A stretch of DNA of 64,000 nucleotides from Isoperla grammatica (Eukaryota > Arthropoda > Insecta > Plecoptera > Perlodidae). Below are positions 35,585-46,690 of the stretch, piece by piece. Numbering within the stretch: the first letter of the stretch is position 1; every line of letters starts with the position of its first letter. The stretch spans positions 5,827,680-5,891,679 of the forward strand of contig OX246744.1 of assembly GCA_945910005.1 (NCBI GenBank). The letters are read 5' to 3'. Position numbers and translations under genes: made by a program. The notes beneath the pieces were generated by a model, which was given only the letters and a program-made list of their open reading frames with translations, had not been told where the DNA came from and ran no database searches.

Positions 35585-36680
35585 AATGAATATACTCAGG
35601 TTCTCTTATAAATCGCTATTATGTGTGACATTATGTAAATTTCGAATGACAGCCCGTCAACTTCCGTAAATTTCTTGAATTCAGTGTTATGTCACGTTGG
35701 TTTGTTAATACTTTCTTAAAACAGATGTAACTGGCTGTGATTAAAACGAATTAAATGAAATAAATATACTCAGGTTCTCTTAAAAACCGCTACTATATGT
35801 GACATTACGGAATTTTCGACATTACGGAATTTATAATGTCAGCTTGACAAACTTCCGTAATTATCCCAAGATCTGTGAAATGTCACGCAGGTTTGTTTAT
35901 ATATACTTAAAAGAGATGCAATTGAGATTATTTAGAAGGAATAAAAATAAAAAAATATACTCAGATTCTCTTACAAATCGATACTATGTTTGAAATTACG
36001 TAATTTCCGAATTACAGCCGCAGGTTCTACGTAATTATCTCAAAATCTGTAGTATGTCACGCAGTTTTGTTTATATATGCCTAAAGTAAACGTAGTTGAG
36101 ATTTATTAAATGGAATCGAATTAATGAATATACTCAGGTTCTCTTACAAATCACTACTATGTGTGACATTACGTTCGACATAACGTTATTTGTAAGTTCA
36201 GCCCGTCAAACTTCCGTAATTATCTAAAAATCTGTGGTATGTCAAGGAGGTTTGTTTATATATTCTTAAAACAGATGTAATTGAAATTAATTGGAAGGAA
36301 TCAAATAAAATGAACATACTCAAGTTCTCTTACAAATCAATATTTTGTTTTGTTTGAAATTACATAATTTCCGAATGACAGCCGCTGGTTCTTACGTAAT
36401 TATCTCACAATCTGTAGTATGTCACGCATATTTGTTCAAATATGTCTAAATAAGATGTAGTTAAGATAGATTAAATGGAATCAAATTCAATGAATATACT
36501 CAGGTTCTATTACAAATTGCTACTATGTGTGACATAACGTAATTTCCGAATGACAGACCCTGATATGTACATGATTATCTTAAAATCGGTGGTACATCAC
36601 GCAGGTATGTTCATATATGCTTAAAGTAGGTGTATTCGAGATAACCTATAATGAATCAAATTCAATGAATATACTCGAAG
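35585..36680. repeat. Satellite-like tandem array, unit about 173-191 bp, six units
   Basis: The word ATACTCAGGTTCTCTTA or a close variant recurs at 35592, 35766, 35957, 36130, 36316, 36496 and (weakly) 36671. Each unit then has GACATTACG-type, TTCCGTAATTATC and TATGTCACGCAGGTTTGTT blocks. Units are diverged, with indels. Unit length is in the range common for nucleosome-length satellites. Confidence 0.9.
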
Positions 36681-37810
36681 TGACTTACACTTCTGGAAGA
36701 TTGTGAATGTTTTATATGCTCACACACATAAATCTACTTTCGAAATTTATTTCCGTGCGTTGTTAATATCTCAACGCAATAAATTCCAACGTCGATTTTT
36801 AGTTAAAATCTAACTTGTTTAATTTATCGCTTCCATTTGATTCACGACTCCGACTCTCGTGGGAGGATGTTGTCAGCACTGTGGCCGTCAGCGTCAGCGA
36901 ACCAGTGTCAACAGAAAACATCACAATTAACACTCAAACACTGTGTGCTTAAGCCAAACATGATGCGAAAGGGCGTGTTGACTACCGGGCTTATATGTAG
37001 ACAATATACTGGCGCGGTTATAAACTGGGCAATACATTGTTGTCGAGATAGAGGTGTGGGGGGTTACTGTAGAGTGATGAAGGTCTCATGGATATGTAGA
37101 GTGGCAGAGGAAGAAGGATTTGAAAGAGAGAACGAAACTAGAGTTTTATGGAAATGGTTAATGAGACTGACGGGTAGTTAGCTTATTAGTTAAGTAAAGT
37201 AGTTAAGTGCACATATTTTGAGGCACGAACACAAGACGTTCCCGGCGGGGGGGGGGGGGTGTTAGGGCGGCCTATTCCACCCCCCATTTGTACGAATGTT
37301 GTTCCATCGTTGTTGATTGCTGTATCAAAGATCGATGATCAATGTCCCGAAGGCCGAATGAGATTTATTTGAAAGTATTTGTTCTTAATTTAGAGCAATT
37401 CTAGCACAGTTTTACCCACTGTGGGGTCGGAGATCATGGTTGTGAAGAGTGTGGCCACTGTGTCAATTTGTGACACAACAGAGACAAGCAAAGAAATTTC
37501 TTCAATCCATTCAATTAATCTGATGGAGAGATTTTCGTTTTTTGTTTAAATGATTCAACCCAGATTCTTAATTGAAATAAGATACCGCGCGAATAACGAG
37601 ACTCAGTCTGTGCGTCACGCTACAACGTTCGGTTGACGTCGGCCTTTCTCGCATTTTGCGAGAAAATCGAGACGTCATCCAATTATTTTATTAATGGGAA
37701 TTCAAGTTGGCCAGTAATTGGGGCTTAAGGGCTCACATAACGTCAAGGCTATCAATGCCCGGTGACAACTCCAATCGTTTATATTTCTACGAATGTCATA
37801 CTTGAACTTT

Positions 37811-37970
37811 CACCATTTCATTTAATTTCCTTTAATTTAATGGAATTTAATTTAATTTCGTTTCATTTAATTTCATATCATATTATTTCATTTCATTTCA
37901 GATCATTTCATTTCATTTCATTTCATTTCATTTCATTTCATTTCATTTCATTTCATTTCATTTCATTTCT
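37811..37970. repeat. (ATTTC)n pentanucleotide microsatellite
   Basis: Irregular TTTAATTTC words become a regular run of TTTCA units from about 37880. The Ile-Ser-Phe-His frame across it is an artefact. Confidence 0.95.
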
Positions 37971-38139
37971 CGTATTTGGTATCATCTCAGGGAGACAGAA
38001 TTTTGCGATTATGAAACTGCATTCGACAATGATTTCTCCGCAAACGTAAGATTTCATTTTATTTTATAGATAAAACTTATCCAGAATCTAACTTAATTAA
38101 ACAGTCGAAAAGAAACAATTTCACAAGCTTTCTACAGTT

Positions 38140-39556
38140 CCTCACTCACCCTGGTACAAGCCAGGGGATCTTCTAGTGTGATCACGGCCGTAGCTATCAC
38201 ACAAGGGGCTTCTCTTGACACCACAACAGTAGCACGTATCCCCAAGCACGGCTCCTCACTCACCCTGCTCATGCCAGGGGATCTTCTAGTGTGATCACGG
38301 CCGTAGCTATCACACAAGAGGCTTCTCTTGACACCACAACAGTAGCACGTATCCCCAAGCACGGCTCCTCACTCACCCTGCTCATGCCAGGGGGTCTTCT
38401 AGTGTGATCACGGCCGTAGCTATCACACAAGGGGCTTCTCTGGACACCACAACAGTAGCACGTATCCCCAAGCACGGCTCCTCACTCACCCTGGTTCAAG
38501 CCAGGGTGTCTTCTAGTGTGATCACGGCCGTAGCTATCACACAAGGGGCTTCTCTTGACACCACAACAGTAGCACGTATCCCCAAGCACGGCTCCTCACT
38601 CACCCTGGTTCAAGCCAGGGGGTCTTCTAGTGTGATCACGGCCGTAGCTATTACACAAGGGGCTTCTCTTGACACCACAACAGTAGCACGTACCCCCAAG
38701 CACGGCTCCTCACTCACCCTGGTACAAGCCAGGGGATCTTCTAGTGTGATCACGGCCGTAGCTATCACACAAGGGGCTTCTCTTGACACCACAACAGTAG
38801 CACGTATCCCCAAGCACGGCTCCTCACTCACCCTGCTCATGCCAGGGGGTCTTTTCTAGTGTGATCACGGCCGTAGCTATCACACAAGGGGCTTCTCTTG
38901 ACACCACAAAAGTAGCACGTATCCCCAAACACGGCTCCTCACTCACCCTGCTCATGCCAGGGGATCTTCTAGTGTGATCACGGCCGTAGCTATCACACAA
39001 GGGGCTTCTCTTGACACCACAAAAGTAGCACGTATCCCCAAGCACGGCTCCTCACTCACCCTGGTTCAAGCCAGGGTGTCTTCTAGTGTGATCACGGCCG
39101 TAGCTATCACACAAGGGGCTTCTCTTGAAAACACAAAAGTAGCACGTATCCCCAAGCACGGCTCCTCACTCACCCTGCTCATGCCAGGGGGTCTTCTAGT
39201 GTGATCACGGCCGTAGCTATCACACAAGAGGCTTCTCTTGACACCACAAAAGTAGCACGTATCCCCAAGCACGGCTCCTCACTCACCCTGCTCATGCCAG
39301 GGGGTCTTCTAGTGTGATCACGGCCGTAGCTATCACACAAGGGGCTTCTCTTGACACCACAAAAGTAGCACGTATCCCCAAGCACGGCTCCTCACTCACC
39401 CTGCTCAAGCCAGGGGATCTTCTAGTGTGATCACGGCCGTAGCTATCACAGGGTCCTTCTTGTGAGATTACGGCCGTAGCTATCACACAAGGGGCTTCTC
39501 TTGACACCACAACAGTAGCACGTATCCCCAAGCACGGCTCCTCACTCACCCTGGGT
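38140..39556. repeat. 113/114-bp minisatellite, about 12.5 units
   Basis: GTGATCACGGCCGTAGCTAT recurs at 38178, 38291, 38404, 38518, 38632, 38746, 38861, 38974, 39088 and onward. There are two unit types: 113 bp with CTGCTCATGCC and 114 bp with CTGGTTCAAGCC (or GGTACAAGCC). Runs of 114-bp units keep one frame open, giving the 151-codon + frame at 38404-38859. Frames are open on both strands and no exon signals or domain are seen, so coding is unlikely. The last units are rearranged (a short GGGTCCTTCTTGTGAGATTA unit). Confidence 0.96.
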
Positions 39557-39728
39557 CCGAAGCGAAAGAAGAAGAAGAAGAACACCTCTTAGCGTCTGTT
39601 GACACTGATTGATAATAGTCCGTAAACCCACCACCCACAACGCTAGTGTAAGCGATTGGGAAGAGATTCAAGCCCAAGCAGCGTCCAATAAAAAACAAGA
39701 CTACACTCAATATCAAACTAAGACCGTC

Positions 39729-39777
39729 TCTCTCTCTCTCTCTCGCTCTCGCTCTCTCTTGCGAGCGCGCGCGCGCA
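39729..39777. repeat. (TC)n and (GC)n compound microsatellite
   Basis: CT dinucleotides with GC interruptions pass into GCGCGCGCGCAC. Confidence 0.9.
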
Positions 39778-40340
39778 CGCATAAAAACAACCTATATTTT
39801 TTTCATAGTTGAGATCTTAAGTGCAAACCTTTATTCGGAAGACGTTTGTCTTTGAACTGGGATAAAGGAAATGTTGGACTTAAGTGTGAGGTCTTACGCA
39901 TGCTCAGAAACGAAATAGGGACGACAGATTTAACGAAACCGTTGATGATGTATCGGATTACATTTAAACAATTAAAACCAGTTTGTAGATTGAATTGAAA
40001 TTTAGGCTTTGTTGTAAAGATTTCGCGGAAAATTAATGTGATAGCCGTTATCATAAGGATGTATGAACAAACACATTGGCAACTTCTTGTATAGTTTTGT
40101 ACTTATATTAGGGCCTAATGTGTTTTTAATTGTGATTGGCTTCTAAGACTTGTAAACGGAAAAAGTAACAAAACATACTTTGTAAGTCAATAGTTGTGTC
40201 GTTTGTTGTTGGAGTATAAACATAGCATGGTCATTATAACGACCCCTGATATAGGCTATAGGACATTTAATAGGTATTCGTAAAAAACTATTAAAAGCAG
40301 AATTATAGCAGTAGAAAATCCTAGTAATAATATAAAGCAA
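39778..40340. other. Unassigned intronic DNA
   Basis: Two minus-strand frames without domains (39803-40054, 40143-40340). No repeat relatives. Confidence 0.4.
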
Positions 40341-40431
40341 TAATAATAATAGTAATAATGATAATAATAATAGTAATAATAATAATAATAAATATCATAA
40401 TAATAATAATAATAATAATCATCATAATAAC

Positions 40432-40529
<98 letters not shown>

Positions 40530-40588
40530 AAATAATAATAATAATAATTATAATAATAATAATAATAAAAATAATAATACTAATAATT

Positions 40589-40619
<31 letters not shown>

Positions 40620-40631
40620 TAAAATAAAATA
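40341..40631. repeat. (AAT)n trinucleotide microsatellite, about 290 bp
   Basis: Long ATA/TAA run with scattered substitutions. The poly-Ile and poly-Tyr frames are artefacts. Confidence 0.97.
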
Positions 40632-41016
40632 ATTTGGTCCACCCGGCACCTCCACCAAAATCTATACCAGAATCTATTTTCTGTTCGAATCTTGACCAAT
40701 TTTAAAATCGAAATTGTGAAAAGATACACAAGACAGACATTAACAGGGTGTTCACATAACGAAAGCATTTATTTCCAAAATTCATTGCGTTTCGATTAAA
40801 CACGATATTTGTTTTCGTTAACTGTAGAATCTCAAAAAGTCTGTCTTACGTTCAATAATATCGTATTATCGCATTTAATCTAAACGGCGCGTTTATTTTT
40901 GTTATCTAAGGATCCTTATCTTGTGTATCAACACATGATTTCAATTTAAAAAATTGTTTTTAAGATACAAACAGAAAACCTTAAAATCTTACGGTCCGCT
41001 GCCGCAGACTCACGAT

Positions 41017-41654
41017 ATAGGGTGTATTCACATATAGCGCATGGTGGCCACACTGGAGGCCACAATGGCATGTGATTGGTAGTTCATTGTTACTATGTTT
41101 CAGCTGGCGTTTGATGCAAATTCAACTGTTCTCTATCTTCGGTTTGCTATTATCACTTAAAATCAACATAAACAAACTGTTTTGTCTCGATTACTCTTTT
41201 AATCGTTTACAAAAGCATACAATAATCATTTTCGTACACTTTATCGGGGGATGTACGTGTTCAAACTTGTCATATTTCCCCGTAAACAATATTATTCGTT
41301 TTCTATTGACAGCTAATTGAAACTTGAAATAGTCGTCTTTAACATCAGTCTACTAACTTCCCCCAATACATTTAGCTCTAGCTATCATTGTATAAATTGT
41401 ATTATCACACAATTTTCCTTTCAAGTATGCCTATTGTCGCCATCTGACAAAATTAATATTGTACACTATTTTTTAAATGGCCTGCACTCAAGTATCCATG
41501 ACTTTTTAGGCTTCTCCAACTTTGTATAAATAGCCACTGTTTAGTAACATGTATGTATTCTGTATTGAGAATAAAATTATCTGAAATCTGAATCTGAATC
41601 TACTATAGGTGGCCTCCAATATGGCCGATGTGACGTCACGTGAATACTCCCTAT
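41017..41654 (+). mobile_element. MITE family C, copy 2, split by a LINE fragment
   Basis: Ends ATAGGGTGTATTCACATATA and TGAATACTCCCTAT. Collinear with copy 1 (8332-8689) up to AACTTGAAATAG and again from TACTATAGGTGGCC. The 268 bp between are foreign. Confidence 0.9.
41333..41600 (+). mobile_element. LINE 3' end with (TGAATC)n tail inside MITE C
   Basis: The inserted segment ends GAATAAAATTATCTGAAATC and three TCTGAATC-type units, a typical non-LTR tail with a polyadenylation word. The open frame 41317-41529 runs into it and may be the extreme C-terminus of a LINE protein, but no RT motif remains. Compared with copy 1 of MITE C, there is no target duplication longer than about one base. Confidence 0.72.
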
Positions 41655-42894
41655 TCGTTCTGTGATAATCTGTGGGTCCTCTCGCCCGTCAATAGTCAAG
41701 CTTAACTCAAAGACTAGTCGAGGACTGTCTGTGTGACTGTGTGAGGACTGTGTGTGGCTAGTCCTGCTAGCGTCTCACACTAATCCAATAAACGAACCGA
41801 AAACTGGCGAACGATGCCGCTAAATTGGAAACGTACAATGGTATTAGGTTGTCTCTGTAATGTAATGTCCTTACTGGAAACTACTTTGAGCGTTATTGGA
41901 GGAAATGTTTTACGCAAGTCATAACGCACAGCCTTTGCAATCTCGTCTGTTAGATCCCAAAGCAATGTCCAAAGCAACGTCCAAAGCAATCTTCTGTACA
42001 TCTGAGGAAAGGAATGCCACTAATGTATTTTGCTGAAGAAGAAAGTATTTGTGTTTGTAAGCGTTATTCATTTTCGAAAATTATTAGTAATTATAATGGT
42101 TTTTCGATACATTTTAATTAATCAACACATATATAATTAAATAGTTACACTTAAGGTGCAATTAAATACTTGTCTTCAATATGGAGCTAATTTAAACGTC
42201 AAGGTACTATTCAATTTGTGTATAACTAACTTGGAACATTAATTTACAACATGTCTTATGTATACAAAATCTACATTAATATACACAGGTACAAAATCTG
42301 TTGCATTACTTCGAATCTAAGTTAATTCGGAAAAACTTTCTTAAATACTAAAGAAAATGATTCTATCTTAAAACAATCTCATACATTTGATTTGGAAAAT
42401 TTAAGCCAAATTGATAAAAATGTGTTAACGTAAAAAAAAGGAAAAATAACATTATTTCTGTATCTAAAAGGCTATGTCTGATACATTTTAATATTTAAAA
42501 ATTAAAAACAATGAAAAATCGTGTTAAAAAAATATATTTAGATCAGGAAAATTTAAAACGTTGTGCAAAAAACATTAAACTATGTCGGGTAAAATTTCTT
42601 CAATTCAATATTTTTAGCGGTATAGTTTGATTTCCGATAACGCGGCGTAAAGGTTGGAGTGACGTGATTGGGGTTATTTCGGCGTCCGCTCACCGGAAGA
42701 GCTAGCGAATATGGTTTCACGGACAGCTTGACAATTTCCATCGTCAATTTGCCAGCGAGCTTTGCCATACGACACAAACACCCCCTACGGTGTCTTCCTT
42801 CGCTTGAAACTCTTGTCATTATTAGATCTCCTCATGTGACGCGGTGAGATGTACTAACCGAGGAAAAAACATTGACTGTATCTTGGTTTATATA
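41655..42894. other. Unassigned intronic DNA
   Basis: Frames 41780-42001 and 42580-42819 (-) are unrecognised. A triplicated CAAAGCAA(C/T)GTC-like motif lies near 41960-41990. Confidence 0.4.
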
Positions 42895-43049
42895 TTTAGG
42901 GCCGGTCTTGCAATCTTCTAATAAGAAAGTTATTTGTAGCAATTAAGCTATTTGGAGGATTTCAAGGGTTTTGATTGGTGGTTGCCATGGAGAAAACAAG
43001 CTATTCAACGAATAAGTAGTTATTGGGACATTGTAAGACTGGACCTTAG
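42895..43049 (+). mobile_element. MITE family F, copy 2
   Basis: TTAGGGCCGGTCTTGCAATC at the left and ACATTGTAAGACTGGACCTTAG-type sequence at the right. The interior is nearly identical to copy 1 (12566-12720). Confidence 0.9.
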
Positions 43050-43149
43050 CATCATAACAATGAAGGCGAAAACGGCGGAAGTGCACAGGACGGTACACAA
43101 GTCAACTCACTAATGTAGGTGGAAGAAGAACTCTCGTATGAATGGGACG

Positions 43150-43435
43150 GATGAATGCTGAATACGTTTAGATATAAGAATAATATTAATGTATCTAGCT
43201 TTAAAGTTTCATAATTATTAATGATTATTATTATTTCATAGTTGTTTAGTTATTTTTATTGTTGTAATCATTACGACGCGCAACATCAATTTTTTCTCTT
43301 TCTCTTTCTCTTTCCTGTATTAACATGTGGTAATTATATATGTTTGTAATTGTTTGACAACGTGGTTGGATGGTAGAAAATGCCTCACGGGCATCAATCC
43401 CGCCATTAATAAAGACGACAATCAATCAATCAGTC
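43150..43435 (+). mobile_element. LINE 3' end with (AATC)n tail
   Basis: Ends GGCATCAATCCCGCCATTAA, TAAAGACG and an (AATC)n tail (43421-43433). TGCCTCACGGGCATC forms a small hairpin just before the polyadenylation word. No coding sequence is left; the 5' limit is uncertain. Confidence 0.6.
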
Positions 43436-43979
43436 AACGTTGAGGCGTCTCACATTCGTTGATTTTTCTGAATCCGTCTAGGAATTTTTTTTTAGCCACA
43501 TGAAAACTGATTTTAATTTTTTGAAAGTAATCTAGAATTTAAATAGTCATTGTTTAGTGGGTAGCTGTTTTTAAATACTGAAATGTTTTATTTTTTTGTC
43601 ACGAATACATAAATAGAATTTGGAAAGATGCTTGCATGCTTGAGTGTTAAATTTAATGTTTAGAGTTTTATAATTTACGCCCAATATTTAAATGCGTTAA
43701 ATGTTTAAATTTGGTGATGAAATGTTGACATGTGACGCCTTTCATTTTCGTATTCCATTTTTTTTTTTTACCTCTAAAATTTTACTTTAATTCGCGTTTC
43801 TTCCAAAGGATGTAGCATACATACATGAACAGTTCTCAAAATAAGCAGACTCATTTATATTCATTGTGTATACAATCATTTACCAATTTTTGTTTAGTAG
43901 AGAACACAAAATAATTTGTAGAATTTATTATATTCTTCGTTGCTATGAAGGCTTCGAAGTCACTAAACACCAGGTCAAA

Positions 43980-44045
43980 ACTGAAACTGAACCCTGGACC
44001 TTTGCATTTAAACAATGAGTTTAATCCACTACACCAACGAGCCAC
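43980..44045 (-). mobile_element. tRNA-like SINE fragment
   Basis: On the minus strand GTTGGTGTAGTGGATTAAAC resembles an A-box and GGTCCAGGGTTCAGTTTC a B-box, spaced as in a tRNA, but the rest does not fold as a functional tRNA. GTCCAGGGTTCAATTCCCC at 59696 may be the B-box of a related copy. Confidence 0.55.
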
Positions 44046-44391
44046 ATTCAAGAAACGCATAATGGCGCCAAACAATTTCTATTACGGTTCTAATATTTTC
44101 AGCTGCGTAATGAAGAATGTCCAGTATACTATCTGTTGCGGCATTTAATTTACGTTTGTTTCATCCACCCTAACAAATACTCTCGTCCACGGTGGATGAA
44201 AAACTCGTTCAAAAAATGCCATTAAAGATAATAATACACGGAAATACCTCATGACGGAGCCAAAGTATGGATCGTAATCAAAATTGTTGGTCAGCCGCAC
44301 GAATTTTGCACGAAACTTTTCATGCCGTGTTTAAAGGATACCGTGACCATATTGGTGTATCAGGGAAGGGTTGTCGTACTAGAGAGGCCTA

Positions 44392-45115
44392 CTATTAAAG
44401 CCAAGAAATATTTTTCCGTGATTGTGGTACTATTTAAATGTGATAAAGGAACTATTAAAAATTCTCGTGATTGTGGTATTATTAAAATGTGATAAAGATA
44501 CTATTTAAACCACGAAAAATTCCCGTGATTGTGATACATTTAAAATGTAATAAAGATACTAGTAAATCCACATAAAAATTCGCTTGAGTGTGGTAGTATT
44601 AAAATGTGATAAAGGTACTATTTAAGCCACGAAAAATTCCCGTGATTGTGGTAGTATTAAAATGTGTTAAAGGTACTATTTAAGCCACGAAAAATTCCCG
44701 TGATTGTGGTAGTATTAAAATGTGATAAAGGTTCTATTTAAGCCACGAAAAATTCCCGTGATTGTGGTAGTATTAAAATGTGTTAAAGGTACTATTTAAG
44801 CCACGAAAAATTCCCGTGATTGTGGTAGTATTAAAATGTGATAAAGGTTCTATTTAAGCCACGAAAAATTCCCGTGATTGTGGTAGTATTAAAATGTGTT
44901 AAAGGTACTATTTAAGCCACGAAAAATTCCCGTGATTGTGGTAGTATTAAAATGTGATAAAGGTTCTATTTAAGCCACGAAAAATTCCCGTGATTGTGGT
45001 ATTATTTAAATGTGATATAAGTACTATTAAATCCACGAAAAATCCCGTGACTGTAATAATTATTAAAATCTGATATATAGATACTATTTAAATTTTAAAC
45101 CACGAAAAATGCCCG
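44392..45115. repeat. 58-bp minisatellite with alternating dimer structure
   Basis: Unit: GTGATTGTGGTAGTATTAAA, ATGTGATAAAGGTACTATTT, AAGCCACGAAAAATTCCC; about 12 units, the outer ones diverged. In the centre (about 44640-44990) two variants strictly alternate: GTGTTAAAGGTAC and GTGATAAAGGTTC. This gives a 116-bp higher-order repeat present about three times. Each unit contains the complementary words CACGAAAAATTCCCGTG. Confidence 0.93.
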
Positions 45116-46227
45116 TGTTTTAGTAATTCCTTGAGAACGCTACACAATATTAAAAAAAGTTTTATAATCGCATTAATTTCTTACAGAACCAAAAACTGGA
45201 TTAAAATTACTTTAGGATATTTAAAACTTACGGTTGCTGAATAAATAATGTATTATAAATTGGTTTCCCAAATGAAGACCCTATAATGAGTGTTACATCT
45301 TTTTCTGTTGTTCATCAATGATGTACCGGTTTTCTAAAATTTATTTTGGTTATTAACTACTTTTTAATATTATGTAGCTTTATATATTACTAAAAACCTT
45401 TGATATTGCGCGTTTTTTACTCTAGAAATTCTTCCCTTTTTCCTTAATCTAGTTGTTGAGTTCGTCGTCAAACACAAATAATAAAGAAAGGAAGAATCCA
45501 TCCCCTTAAGAATAAAAATATAGTTTATTTGCACAAGATAACGTTTTAATTTCAAAGGTAAATATTTGTAAAGCATTGAGCTCGTAATCTGGAAGTCTGG
45601 TTATGAAATATTAATGTTTATTAGATATAATGTTAAGTACCCCTCGCTTATTTATGTACTTAAACAAAATGGAGGGACATAGCAAACACAATTAAAACAG
45701 GGAATGTCTTACTTAAATTTGGTGGCTGCTCAAAACCAGTTATTGCATTAAGATGTTTACTTGTACAAGCAATAAAAAGTCAAACAAATAGTTTACTTGA
45801 AAAACAAGCACGGTGCAGAAGAACTAATTAAACTTTGAGTTTAACTTCAATTTATATGATTTCTTTTCAAATTTTTGTATCAGCTGCATAACTGCGAAAT
45901 TGGAAATCCAAAGAGCATTTATAATACATTTTTCAAGACAAGATTAAATCAACAATTCAAGAAATTAAATTCGTAGAAGTGAATTATATATAACTAACAT
46001 TCAAACCAGATTATAATGCTAAATATAGTTGTGGTGGGAAATGTATGCTTGCCTAGATTACAACAATTACCTTTAGGTGTGAATCATTGGCGTTGCATAA
46101 AACTAAATTGATCAAAAGGTTTCTATTTTATTATCTGAGAATTATCCCTTCCTATAAATCCTAAACTTTGTATACAAATATAAGAGATTCATACCGTTAT
46201 GCCAAGGAATTTTTATAGTGTTGAACA
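45116..46227. other. AT-rich DNA, possibly decayed LINE body before 46228
   Basis: The last few hundred bases may be the degenerate reverse-transcriptase region of the LINE below, but frames are broken and no motif is certain. Confidence 0.35.
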
Positions 46228-46690
46228 ATGCAATGCAGGCGTAAACTGTTGGACATGATGTTTTTGTATAAACTAGTTAATAACATGTTCGATTCGCTTT
46301 TACTCAGATTTTTAAACTTTTTCGTGCCTACCAGACACACTAGAAGTCACCCTACTTTTTATGTTTGTAACAACAGGATTGATGTTTTAAAGTATGCAAC
46401 CATTGGTAGGTTACAAACCTCTTTTAACTCTTTGGCTAAAATACTGTGTAATCAGGTTGATCTGTTTTATAACAATTTAATATGTTTTAGGGCTAAAATA
46501 ATGAATGTGTTGAATAATATGAAATAGGGTTGATGTAAACAATGAGTTGACTATGTACATCTATGTACATTTATTGTGAATTGTAATCCTTACAAATTTT
46601 GTGTTTTTTCAGGTTATATTACATTTACACTTGTGTAGTTTAAATACTCTGTTGTAAATAAAGGCTTTATTATTATTATTATTATTATTA
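46228..46690 (+). mobile_element. 5'-truncated LINE: RT C-terminal tail, 3' UTR and (TTA)n tail
   Basis: A 99-codon frame (46228-46527) begins RRKLLDMMFLYKLVNN, followed by a TRHTRSHPTFYV segment. Both are characteristic of the region after the reverse-transcriptase domain in jockey/CR1-like LINEs. A 3' UTR of about 130 bp then ends AAATAAAGGC and a (TTA)n tail at 46668-46690. The 3' tail resembles that of the minus-strand fragment at 3834. Non-functional. Upstream RT motifs are not readable. Confidence 0.78.

Noticed and set aside
38404..38859. Repeat protein of 151 residues
   Set aside because: Open only because 114-bp units are in frame. Frames are also open on the opposite strand, and there are no splice signals or domain.
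40256..40627. Poly-Tyr and poly-Ile proteins
   Set aside because: Artefacts of the (AAT)n run.
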